Positions 42,241 to 50,372 of a DNA stretch of 64,000 nucleotides are shown here, one piece after another. Source of the DNA: Duganella sp. CF458 (GTDB taxonomy: Bacteria > Pseudomonadota > Gammaproteobacteria > Burkholderiales > Burkholderiaceae_D); contig NZ_FOOF01000018.1 of the NCBI RefSeq assembly GCF_900113115.1, positions 62,001 to 126,000 on the forward strand. Reading direction: 5' to 3'. Each line of letters starts with the position of its first letter. The first letter of the stretch is position 1. Below the pieces are notes generated by a model. It saw nothing but the letters and a program-made list of their open reading frames with translations. It ran no database searches and was not told the origin of the DNA. Both the position numbers and the translations under genes were made by a program.

Positions 42241-43262
42241 TTGGCGTTCAGCATGGCCACGGCGGAGGCCCCGATGCGGAAAGCGGCGTCGGGTTGTTCG
42301 ATCAGGATGCGCACCGGGAAACGCTGCGCCACCCGCACCCAGTTGAGGGAACGCGGTACGCGCGGCAGGCCGGCCACTTCGCTGCCGCCATCGTCGGGAA
42401 ACACGCCGTAGCCGATGGATTCGACGGTGCCGTTGTAACGCCTGGAGGTGTCGCCAAGCAGGTAGACCTGGGCGTGGCGGCCGGCCTTGATGTTGGCCAG
42501 GTCGGTCTCGCGGAAATTGGCCACTACATACCAGCGGCTGGAGCTGGCCAGCGTAAACACCGGATGCCCGGCGGCGGCAAACTGGCCTGCCGAGGTTTTC
42601 AGGTTCAGCACAATGCCATCGCCGGGCGCGCGCACCTCGGTATAGGACAGGTTCAGGCGCGCCAGTGCGATCTCCGACTTCACCACTTCGCGCTTGGCGA
42701 CCAGGGCGTCGACACCGCTGATGGATGCCTCGGCGCGGCGCGCATCGAGCAGGGCTGCGCTGAGCTGGGATTGTGCGCTGCGCTTGGCGGTACGGGCTTG
42801 CTCGATGCGCTCGGCCGAAACAAAGCCTTTGGTGAGCAGGGGTTCCAGCCGCGCCAGCGAGTCGCCCGCCTGTTCGGAGGCGGCCTTGGCATGTTCGACG
42901 TTCGCCTGGGCCGCCGCTGCGGCAAATTTCTGGGCGTCGACCGTGCGTTGGGTCAGCTTGATCTCACTGTCGAGAGCTTTCAGGCTGGCTTCGGCCTTGG
43001 CCAGGGTTTCTTCAAACGGCTGGGGATCGATGCGGAACAGCAGGTCGCCTTTCTTGACGCGCTGGTTGTCCGCCACCGGCAGTTCCACGATCCGTCCGTT
43101 CACTTCCGGCGCTACGTTGATCGTGTCGGCGTATACGTAGGCGTCGTCGGTGCGCGGCGCCTGGTCGATGGAGCGCACGACATACATGGCGAGGCCGATG
43201 GCTGCCAGTGTCAGCGCCAGCACGATGGCGGTCCAGCGGCGGGAGCTTTTGGTTTTCTTCAT
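42237..43262 (-). CDS. HlyD-family periplasmic adaptor, AaeA/EmrA-like
   Basis: A 341-residue membrane-anchored adaptor. One N-terminal helix (AIVLALTLAAIGLAMYVV), then the TDDAYVYADTINVAPEVNGRIVEL lipoyl half, a long coiled-coil hairpin (about 85-190), a second lipoyl half (YTEVRAPGDGIVLNLKTSAG) and a barrel with FRETDLANIKAGRHAQVYL. It bridges the FUSC permease to an outer-membrane channel. It begins 9 bp after the DUF1656 gene and its stop overlaps the FUSC start. Confidence 0.92.
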   Translation of the reverse strand: MKKTKSSRRWTAIVLALTLAAIGLAMYVVRSIDQAPRTDDAYVYADTINVAPEVNGRIVELPVADNQRVKKGDLLFRIDPQPFEETLAKAEASLKALDSEIKLTQRTVDAQKFAAAAAQANVEHAKAASEQAGDSLARLEPLLTKGFVSAERIEQARTAKRSAQSQLSAALLDARRAEASISGVDALVAKREVVKSEIALARLNLSYTEVRAPGDGIVLNLKTSAGQFAAAGHPVFTLASSSRWYVVANFRETDLANIKAGRHAQVYLLGDTSRRYNGTVESIGYGVFPDDGGSEVAGLPRVPRSLNWVRVAQRFPVRILIEQPDAAFRIGASAVAMLNAK

Positions 43263-43271
43263 GACGTCACC

Positions 43272-43481
43272 TTAATGTTGGAAAAATGCGAGCCAGGCCG
43301 ACAGGGGGAGCACGGTGGCGAGGGCGGGGTAGCCAAGTGCCAGCAGATGCGCCGGCGCGCCGGCCAGCCAGCCGCGCGCGGTCATCACGGCGTGGGACAG
43401 GAAGCACAGCACCGTGGCGCCGGCAATGCAGAATAGCCAGTCGGGGAAATAGGCTCCCAGCACATTGATCGAAGGTTCCAC
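43272..43481 (-). CDS. DUF1656 (AaeX/YtcA-like) small membrane protein
   Basis: A 69-residue protein with two transmembrane helices: EPSINVLGAYFPDWLFCIAG begins the first and LLALGYPALATVLPLSAWLAFF forms the second. DUF1656 proteins routinely precede HlyD-FUSC exporter genes. The start is GTG with AAGGA 6 bp upstream. The palindrome TTGCCTAGGCAA lies 20 bp before the start. Confidence 0.85.
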   Translation of the reverse strand: MEPSINVLGAYFPDWLFCIAGATVLCFLSHAVMTARGWLAGAPAHLLALGYPALATVLPLSAWLAFFQH

Positions 43482-43501
43482 ATTTATTCCTTAATGTAAG
43501 A

Positions 43502-43513
43502 TTGCCTAGGCAA
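43502..43513. promoter_or_regulatory. MarR operator candidate, copy 1
   Basis: TTGCCTAGGCAA, extendable to the 14-bp perfect palindrome ATTGCCTAGGCAAT (43501-43514), lies between marR and the DUF1656 gene. An identical core occurs upstream of marR. Confidence 0.75.
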
Positions 43514-43533
43514 TAATTCGGGCAAACAAAGAG

Positions 43534-43959
43534 CTACTTCCCGGCCGACATCTTCAGGAGCAGGGACTCGAAGGCTTGAAGTTCCTGCGCACTGAAGTTG
43601 CCGAAGTATTGGTCGATCACGATGCCCGACGCGTCCAGCAAACTCGGGAAAATGCGGCGGCCTTCATCGCTCAGTTCCAGATGCACGATGCGGCGGTTGT
43701 CGATGGCCGGCGCTTTCTGGATCATGCCTTTCTGCTCCAGGCGGTTCAGCATGCGCGTCATCGCGCCGGGGCTGTACGACAGCTCCTTGCAGATCTGCGC
43801 CGCGATCGTGGCGCGGCCGCTGTGCAGGGTGGACAGCACCACGTACTGCGCCGCCGTGATGTCGAAAGGCGCGAGCCTGGTGTCCAGCTCTTCTTCCATT
43901 GCCTTCTGGGTCCGGCTGATCAGGCGGGCAACGCGGCGAGGGTCGGCATGTTTATTCAC
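43534..43959 (-). CDS. MarR-family repressor of the FUSC efflux operon
   Basis: A 141-residue winged-helix regulator: TAAQYVVLSTLHSGRATIAAQICKELSYSPGAMTRMLNRLEQKGM is the DNA-binding core and NRRIVHLELSDEGRRIF the wing. It precedes the DUF1656-HlyD-FUSC genes by 52 bp on the same strand. Two identical palindromes, one before itself and one before the pump genes, indicate that it represses both its own gene and the pump. The inducer is probably an aromatic acid, by analogy. Confidence 0.9.
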   Translation of the reverse strand: MNKHADPRRVARLISRTQKAMEEELDTRLAPFDITAAQYVVLSTLHSGRATIAAQICKELSYSPGAMTRMLNRLEQKGMIQKAPAIDNRRIVHLELSDEGRRIFPSLLDASGIVIDQYFGNFSAQELQAFESLLLKMSAGK

Positions 43960-43973
43960 AAATGAACTATACG

Positions 43974-43985
43974 TTGCCTAGGCAA
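43974..43985. promoter_or_regulatory. MarR operator candidate, copy 2
   Basis: A second exact TTGCCTAGGCAA, 14 bp before the marR start codon and about 100 bp before the divergent phosphodiesterase gene. It fits autorepression. Confidence 0.75.
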
Positions 43986-44084
43986 TGATTGTCAAGTTTC
44001 CCGCGCACGCTTGCGCGATTCACAAGCATGTCATTTTCGCTACCTACAATCCGCCACGTTTTTAACTTACATAGCGGAGCAACG

Positions 44085-45230
44085 ATGAAAAAAGCAGTAG
44101 GCGGAGCGATAGCGGCAGCGGTATTGGCGGCATGTGGCGGGAGCGGGCAGGCGCCGCTCCCCACCTTGGATGGCAAGCCAACCCTGGTGGTCGCACACCG
44201 CGGCGCCAGCGGCTACCTGCCGGAAGAAACGGTGGAGGCCTATGCCAAGGCCATCGAGATGGGCGCCGATGCCATCGAGCCGGACGTGATCTCGACCAAG
44301 GACGGCGTGCTGATTGCCCGCCATGACCCAAACCTGGCCTTCAGCACCGACGTGGCGCAGCACCCCGAATTCGCATCCCGCAAACGCAAACTGAGCGTGG
44401 ACGGCGAACTGCAGGACGGCTGGTTCGCCAGCGACTTCACGCTGGCGGAGATCAAGACACTGGGCGGCATTTCGACCGACGCGGAACGCCCGCAGCAATA
44501 CAACGGCCAATACAAGATCGCGACCATCCAGGAAGTGATCGACATGATCAAGAAGAGTGGCCGCAATATCGCCATCTACCCTGAAACGAAGAACCCGACT
44601 TTCCATCGCCAGCAAGGCGTGCCGCTGGAAGACAAGCTGCTGGCAATGCTGGCCGCCGCCGGCTGGGCAGAGCGCGAATCGCCGGTCTTCATCCAGTCCT
44701 TCGAACCGGGCAGCCTGAAATACATGCGCAGCAAAGGTTCCAAGCTGAAGATGGTGCAACTGATCGATGCCAATGACGTGGACCTGAAGACCGGCGCGCT
44801 GACTTACGCCGCACCGTACGACAAGCCATTCGACTGGACCCAGGCCGGCGACAAGCGCCTGTTCAGCAATATGGTGACCCCGGCCGGACTGGCCGAGATC
44901 AAGACATATGCCGACGGCATCGGGCCATGGAAGCGCTACATCGTCAGCGTGAAAGGTGCGGTGGACATCAACGGCGACGGCAAGGTGAACGACGCCGATA
45001 CCGCCACCATGGAACCGAGCTCGCTGGTGGCGGACGCACACAAGGCCGGCCTGTTCGTGCATCCGTACACCTTCCGCAACGAGAAGCGCCGCCTGGCCAG
45101 CAATTACAAGGGCGATCCTGCGCTGGAGTACAAGCAGTTCTTCGCCCTCGGCGTCGACGGTGTATTCACCGACTTCGCCGACACGGCGCTGGCGGCGCGC
45201 GCGGAATACCTGAAGGAAGTCAAGCGCTGA
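44085..45230 (+). CDS. Glycerophosphodiester phosphodiesterase lipoprotein with EF-hand-like insert
   Basis: This enzyme hydrolyses glycerophosphodiesters to glycerol 3-phosphate and an alcohol. The 381-residue protein has a lipoprotein signal (AAAVLAAC, Cys17). The GDPD barrel shows VVAHRGASGYLPEETVEAY, ADAIEPDVISTKDG with metal-binding Glu/Asp, and HDPNLAFSTDV. Length and the YPETKNPTFHRQQG segment match periplasmic GlpQ. An insert DINGDGKVNDAD (about residues 294-305) has the form of an EF-hand or dockerin calcium loop. The ATG was chosen for the AGCGGAGC site and the lipoprotein signal. Confidence 0.92.
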   Translation: MKKAVGGAIAAAVLAACGGSGQAPLPTLDGKPTLVVAHRGASGYLPEETVEAYAKAIEMGADAIEPDVISTKDGVLIARHDPNLAFSTDVAQHPEFASRKRKLSVDGELQDGWFASDFTLAEIKTLGGISTDAERPQQYNGQYKIATIQEVIDMIKKSGRNIAIYPETKNPTFHRQQGVPLEDKLLAMLAAAGWAERESPVFIQSFEPGSLKYMRSKGSKLKMVQLIDANDVDLKTGALTYAAPYDKPFDWTQAGDKRLFSNMVTPAGLAEIKTYADGIGPWKRYIVSVKGAVDINGDGKVNDADTATMEPSSLVADAHKAGLFVHPYTFRNEKRRLASNYKGDPALEYKQFFALGVDGVFTDFADTALAARAEYLKEVKR

Positions 45231-45231
45231 C

Positions 45232-48228
45232 TCAGAACTTGTGGTGGTACTCCGCGGCGAAGCGCACCTGGCGTTCAGGTGCGCGGCCCAGTACCTGTCC
45301 ATAGTAAGGACTGACGGTGTTGGCGCCCGCGTTGTAGACCGGCTGGGTCGCCAGCGTGGTCTGGCGGTTCAGCAGGTTGAACACGTCCGCTTTCAACGCC
45401 AGGCCCTTGAACATGCGCGGCATATAGGTGGCATTCAGTGCGATGCGGACGTCGGTCGGCATCCTGCCCGCCGAGCCGCGTGGGGCCGGTTTGTCGCCGC
45501 AGTAGAACACGGCGGCGCCGTAACCGGCGGCCGGGTTGGTGCCGGTCGGATTGAGTGCAGCGGGCAGGTTGCCGATACAGGATTTCGGCGCGCCGGTGAC
45601 GATGTTGACGTTGCCGCCCACCGTCCATTCCTGGTCGAGCTGGTAGTAGCCGAAGGCTTTCAGCACATGGGTATGGTCATTCGGCAGCGGCCCGCTGGCG
45701 TAGTCCATCAGCTCGGGGAAGTCGAAGGAAGTGGTGGCGGCGATGTCGGCCTGGCCGATATCGGACATCACCTGGCCCTCCATATTGCCCCGGGTGCGCG
45801 ACAACGTGTAATTCAGCTTGCCGTACCAGCCGTTGCGCATCGGGTGCTCGATGAAGAAGTCCAGCGCGGTGTACACGCGGCGTACTTTCGGCAGGCCGAT
45901 GTCCTCGGCCGTCAATGGAATCGAAACCAGCTTGCCATCGCCGGCCAGGTCGAGCGTCAAGGTGTTGTCGCGGCCCGGGTTGATCAGCAGGCATGGCATG
46001 TCGTATTTGCTGGTGTCGACGTTATTGCGCTTGCCCCAGGCGCGCAGCGGGCGCGAATCGCACCAGTCTTCGATGGTATTGCGCAGCGTGCGGTAGGTGA
46101 CTTTGCTGCCGACTGTGTACTCCGATGTCAGTGCCGCCTCGAAGCCTAGCGCGAGTTCGTCCTGGTAGGTGGCGCCCAGCTTGCTGGAGGCGACCTGGCG
46201 CGGATCCTTGGGCGTGCCCCATTCGTTGCCGGTGGAAACCTGGGGGGAAATTTCGGTCAGCCCGGTCGGCACGCCGGTTTTCGGATCGACCCCGGTATAG
46301 GTGTAGTAGTGGTCGATGTGAACCGGGTTGCCGGCCAGGCGCAGCGCCACGCTGGTCGGGATTTGCAGGTGGTAGCGGCCAAGATTGGCAAAGGCCTTCA
46401 ACGTGCTGTCGCCGCGCACGTCCCAGGACGCGCCAATACGCGGGGCCAGCATGTGGCGTTGCGCCGCGTAGGCCTGGCCCAGGCTGTTCTTGTTGGTGAA
46501 CTGTTCATTGCGCAAGCCCAGGTCGAGCAGCACCGTGTCTGTGACCTGCCAGCGATCCTGGATGTATTGCGCCGACTGGTCGGTCTTCGGCGAGGCCGAG
46601 TCGCTTTGATGGTACTCGTTCACATAGTAGCCTTGCAGGCCGTAGCCGCCGCCCGAGGCAGGGGACCTGCCGCCCGGAACCTCCTTGTTCGGATCGCCGC
46701 GGAAGTAGGTCCAGCTACCGCCGCCGGCCATCTCCGAGCCATTGATCGACGAAACGTTATTGCGGTCGATACCTGCGCGCAGGGCGTGGGTGCCCAGCCT
46801 GTACTCGACATCCAGCCGCAGCGTGGACTGCTTGTCTTCGGCATTCGGCACCTGGATGGTGCCGCCGATGGTCTGCGGGTTGGTGTACACCAGCCCCGGC
46901 ACCTGCGCGTTGATCGGTGCGTTGATCTGGTACACGCCGGGCATATAGCCTTCACGCGATTGCGGGTAGGTCGACTTGAAGCGGCCCGCCAGCGCGGTGA
47001 CCGTCAGGTTGTCGGTCAGGAAGCCGGTGTACTTCAGGATCGAGTCGTTGGTCTTGGCGCCGTCGCCGGTGGTGCCGCCGGCGCGCACCTCGTTGCGCTG
47101 CAAGGTGGCGTAGTCGAAGCCATAGTTCTGTTGCGTCTTCTTGTTCTCGTCGTGGATCTGGGTGAACTCAAGGCGATGATCGTCGCTGATGTTGTAGTCG
47201 AGTTTAAGCAGGTAGCGCGGCGTGCGCTGTTCGCGCTCGGTCCAGCCGTTGGTCTTGTTGAGCGAGTCGGAATCCTTGCTGATGTAGCCGGTGCTGAAGC
47301 GGTCCTGCTCGATATTGGCGAACATGAACAGCTTGTCCTTGACCAGCGGGCCGCCGACGTAGGCGCTGCCGAAGACGTCGGTGGCGTCGTTGCTGCGGCG
47401 GTAGGTGAGCAGCTTGCCATCGGTCTTCGGGTTCTGGCCGGTGTTCGGGTAGTAGGTGTTTTCCGGTTTGGCGCGCAGCCAGTCCGGCGTGTACTGCAGC
47501 ACCGCGCCGGCTTCCCATTTGTTGGTACCGCTCTTGGTGGTGATGTTCACCACGCCGCCGGTGGAACGCCCGAACTCCGCGCTGTAGCCGCCTTGCAGGA
47601 TCTGGGCCTGGGCGATGGCGAAGAAGGGCAGGGTGGTGGAGCCGATCTGGCGATAGACATTGGTGACCGGGAAGCCGTTGATGAAGTAGGCGTTCTCGGT
47701 CACGCCGGCACCGCCGAAGCTGTCGCCGCCGATGCGCGTGTTGCCGCGCGCGGTGCCCGGGGCAAGCTGGATGATGCCGGACAGGCTTTGCGAGATCGGC
47801 AGCGCGGTCAGTTGGCGTGCGGTGAATACCGCGCCGTTGTTGGTGTTGCTGACGTCGATGGTCGGCCGGCGGCTGCTGACCGTTACGGCCTGGATGGTTT
47901 CGAAGGACGCTTCCACACCCTGGCCGATCAGCGCTTCCACTTCCAGCACGCGTTCGACGACGCCATCCCGCACCAGCATCACCTTGTAGACGCCGGGCGG
48001 CATGGAGCTGGCGTTATAGCGGCCGTTGGCATCGACGGTGATGGTGCGGCGCGCGCCGGTGGCGACGTTCTCCAGCACCACCACGACCACCGCGGTGCCG
48101 CTTGCGTTGGCGACCTGGCCGAAAATGCTGCCGGTGGCATTCGATTGTGCAAGGACTGGCCCAGCGAAAGCCATTGCAAGGGCGTGTGCGACAAGCGTCA
48201 TCCGCACACGGCGGGAAGTGTTCTTCAT
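45232..48228 (-). CDS. Oar-type TonB-dependent receptor with carboxypeptidase-regulatory-like domain
   Basis: A 998-residue outer-membrane receptor. Signal peptide about 1-28; then a CarboxypepD_reg-like beta-sandwich (GSIFGQVANASGTAVVVVVL to about 95), plug (QLTALPISQSLSGIIQLAPG; GGYSAEFGRSTGGVVNITTK) and a large barrel ending in FAAEYHHKF. AGGAGACGC precedes the ATG. It is last in a run of LysR, GH97 and a six-hairpin glycosidase-like gene, so it probably imports the oligosaccharide those enzymes process (inference from context). Confidence 0.9.
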   Translation of the reverse strand: MKNTSRRVRMTLVAHALAMAFAGPVLAQSNATGSIFGQVANASGTAVVVVVLENVATGARRTITVDANGRYNASSMPPGVYKVMLVRDGVVERVLEVEALIGQGVEASFETIQAVTVSSRRPTIDVSNTNNGAVFTARQLTALPISQSLSGIIQLAPGTARGNTRIGGDSFGGAGVTENAYFINGFPVTNVYRQIGSTTLPFFAIAQAQILQGGYSAEFGRSTGGVVNITTKSGTNKWEAGAVLQYTPDWLRAKPENTYYPNTGQNPKTDGKLLTYRRSNDATDVFGSAYVGGPLVKDKLFMFANIEQDRFSTGYISKDSDSLNKTNGWTEREQRTPRYLLKLDYNISDDHRLEFTQIHDENKKTQQNYGFDYATLQRNEVRAGGTTGDGAKTNDSILKYTGFLTDNLTVTALAGRFKSTYPQSREGYMPGVYQINAPINAQVPGLVYTNPQTIGGTIQVPNAEDKQSTLRLDVEYRLGTHALRAGIDRNNVSSINGSEMAGGGSWTYFRGDPNKEVPGGRSPASGGGYGLQGYYVNEYHQSDSASPKTDQSAQYIQDRWQVTDTVLLDLGLRNEQFTNKNSLGQAYAAQRHMLAPRIGASWDVRGDSTLKAFANLGRYHLQIPTSVALRLAGNPVHIDHYYTYTGVDPKTGVPTGLTEISPQVSTGNEWGTPKDPRQVASSKLGATYQDELALGFEAALTSEYTVGSKVTYRTLRNTIEDWCDSRPLRAWGKRNNVDTSKYDMPCLLINPGRDNTLTLDLAGDGKLVSIPLTAEDIGLPKVRRVYTALDFFIEHPMRNGWYGKLNYTLSRTRGNMEGQVMSDIGQADIAATTSFDFPELMDYASGPLPNDHTHVLKAFGYYQLDQEWTVGGNVNIVTGAPKSCIGNLPAALNPTGTNPAAGYGAAVFYCGDKPAPRGSAGRMPTDVRIALNATYMPRMFKGLALKADVFNLLNRQTTLATQPVYNAGANTVSPYYGQVLGRAPERQVRFAAEYHHKF

Positions 48229-48252
48229 TGCGTCTCCTGTTGTGGTTATGAT

Positions 48253-48274
48253 TCGGCCGCGCAAGCGCGGCCGA
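48253..48274. other. GC-rich hairpin in the leader of the Oar-type receptor gene
   Basis: TCGGCCGCGC-AA-GCGCGGCCGA forms a near-perfect stem about 25 bp before the receptor start codon. No T run follows, so it may be an RNA-stability or attenuation element rather than a terminator. Confidence 0.45.
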
Positions 48275-48349
48275 TGGAGACATGCTAGGTAGGATGACGA
48301 TGGCGAACAATTGAATGTTTACGCGCCATCTATGCCCAAAACGGTATAT

Positions 48350-50362
48350 CTAGTCGGGAAGCGTGACGAGCAGGGGCGCCTTGCCGTCCCAGGCCTGGTC
48401 GAGCAAGGTCTTGCCATCAAGGCGCACCAGCACGCGCTGGCCGCGCGGCGTGCGCGTGGTGACGATATCGATGCCGTCGCCTTCTGTGCTTGCGCCGAAC
48501 GCGCGCATATGGCGCAGCGCCATGCGCGGCCAGCCTTTCGGCAGGCGAGGCGCGATGGTGAAGCTGCGCAGGCTGGCCGCTTCAATGCCGAACAAGCCTT
48601 CCGTCACCACTCGCGCATATAGCCCGCTTTCCGCGGAGAGGTGGCGCTGCTGGCCTTCCGGCCACGCTTCCACGGCATACGGCACGTGGTCGCCCAGCAG
48701 GCGGCGGCCGGAATAGTAGCGCAGGTAGGGCATGGTGCGTTCCAGTTCGCCGGCTTTCAGCAGGCCGCGCAGCGCGTACAGCGTGGCGCGATCCCAGAAG
48801 GTCTTGTCGCCGGCTTCGGTCAGCACGCCGTTCTCGCTCCAGAGTTGCGGCGACAGCAGCGCATCGACTGTGCCGCGCTGGCGTTCATTGATGCCCAGCG
48901 CCAGCGGCAGCGCGATCCAGGCGCGCAGCTTTTCGTTGCCGTCGTAGTAGCGATAGGTGTCAAAGCCGCCCATGCGCGCGCCGAAGTAGCGCTCGATGGC
49001 GCTGCGCTGCGATTCCGCTTCCTGCCGCAGCGCCGTGGCGCGCTGCGCATCGCCCAGCGAAGCCGCCAGCCTTGCCGCGCCTTGCAGGCCGCCATAGGCC
49101 AGCACATTGGTCGACAGGTTGGCTTTGCCGGCCGGGAAGCGGCCTTCCAGTTCGTCGCTGTCCGAATGCACGATGCCTTGTTCATCGCGCTTGCGGCGGG
49201 TGAATTCCAGGCACCAGTCGATCAGCGGCAGCAACTGGCGTGCGGTTCCGCTGTCGCCTTGCGCCAGAGCGAACTGGCTGGCGCCGTAAGAGATCATGGC
49301 GCAGTCGCCGCGGTCGCCGGCGCCGTTCCAGTAGCTGCGTCCTTCGGCGATGATGGAGGAGGGAATCGGTTTGTAGTCCGCGTTCATGTGGCGCGCGAAC
49401 ATGCCAAAGCTGGTGAGCGCGCTTTGCACGCCGGCGCTGTCGCCCAGGTAGGGGAAGAACGGGTTGACGTATTCCGCCTGGTCGTTGGCCCAGACGGCAG
49501 CGTAGTAGCGCGTGCCGCCGGGCCCGTGCAGCAAGCCGCCGCGCGTGGCGAAGATGCTTTCCGCCGCGCGCACTTTCGAGAAGGCGAACATCGCGTCGAT
49601 CACCGGCTCCGGCGTTTCCAGCACCAAGTTGGCGCGCCATTGCGCGACCTTGCGGGCGCGTTCCTGCAAGGCTTCACCGCCGTCCACGTACACCATCTCG
49701 TTTTGCAGGCGGCCGCTGATGATCACGTCCACGTGCATGCTGGCGCCGGGCGCCAGCTCGCCCTCGCGGGCAGGGGAGCGCACCTCAAGCACATAGGCGC
49801 CGTGGGTGCCGCGTTCGGCCGGCGTGGTCTCGCTGCGTTCCAATGCGCTGAAGCTGTAGCGCCGCGTGGCCTGGCCCGTGTTGACCAGCTCCAGCCGCTC
49901 CACCAGCGCCGGCTCGCTGGGCGACGGCGTCAGGGTGCGCGTCAACACCAGGCCAGGCGCCAGTTGCGAGCGTAACGCGAGGCGGCCGTCGAAACGTACT
50001 TGTTGCAGGCGCTCGGCGCCGGCGGGCTGGCCGTCGAGCGCGATGGCCGGCGACGCTTCCGCACCGAATTTGCGGATCAGGCTGGCGTGCGTGTCGTCGG
50101 GAATGGTGCGCAGCATGGGCCAAACCACGGTACGCGCCAGCAGCAGCGAGCCGTCGGCCTGGCTGCCGTAGTCGATCACGGCCGAAACCTGGCGGCCGCT
50201 CATTTCAAGCTGGTCGCGGTGGACGTCTTTCACCTGCCAGCGAATGGCATCGCCGTCAAGCTGCCAGCGCTGAGTGAAAGCCGGCGGCGCTGCGTGCGCC
50301 AGCCCGGCGGCGATCAATGCCGCTGCCAGGATGGCCGCACCAGGGCGTAATATGCGTTGCAT
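48350..50362 (-). CDS. Putative six-hairpin ((alpha/alpha)6) glycosidase, secreted
   Basis: A 670-residue exported protein (signal peptide about 1-24, ending GLAHA). The first 240 residues form a beta-sandwich like the N-terminal domain of GH15/GH65/GH94-type enzymes. The rest is an (alpha/alpha)6 toroid: YYAAVWANDQAEYVNPFFPY, YWNGAGDRGDCAMISYGASQFALA, SDSDELEGRFPAGKANLSTN and HLSAESGLYARVVTEGLFGIE. Acidic residues in WANDQAEY and in DSDELEG are catalytic candidates, but I cannot assign a known GH family. It lies 10 bp after the GH97 gene in the same operon. Confidence 0.75.
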   Translation of the reverse strand: MQRILRPGAAILAAALIAAGLAHAAPPAFTQRWQLDGDAIRWQVKDVHRDQLEMSGRQVSAVIDYGSQADGSLLLARTVVWPMLRTIPDDTHASLIRKFGAEASPAIALDGQPAGAERLQQVRFDGRLALRSQLAPGLVLTRTLTPSPSEPALVERLELVNTGQATRRYSFSALERSETTPAERGTHGAYVLEVRSPAREGELAPGASMHVDVIISGRLQNEMVYVDGGEALQERARKVAQWRANLVLETPEPVIDAMFAFSKVRAAESIFATRGGLLHGPGGTRYYAAVWANDQAEYVNPFFPYLGDSAGVQSALTSFGMFARHMNADYKPIPSSIIAEGRSYWNGAGDRGDCAMISYGASQFALAQGDSGTARQLLPLIDWCLEFTRRKRDEQGIVHSDSDELEGRFPAGKANLSTNVLAYGGLQGAARLAASLGDAQRATALRQEAESQRSAIERYFGARMGGFDTYRYYDGNEKLRAWIALPLALGINERQRGTVDALLSPQLWSENGVLTEAGDKTFWDRATLYALRGLLKAGELERTMPYLRYYSGRRLLGDHVPYAVEAWPEGQQRHLSAESGLYARVVTEGLFGIEAASLRSFTIAPRLPKGWPRMALRHMRAFGASTEGDGIDIVTTRTPRGQRVLVRLDGKTLLDQAWDGKAPLLVTLPD

Positions 50363-50372
50363 CTGTATCTCC

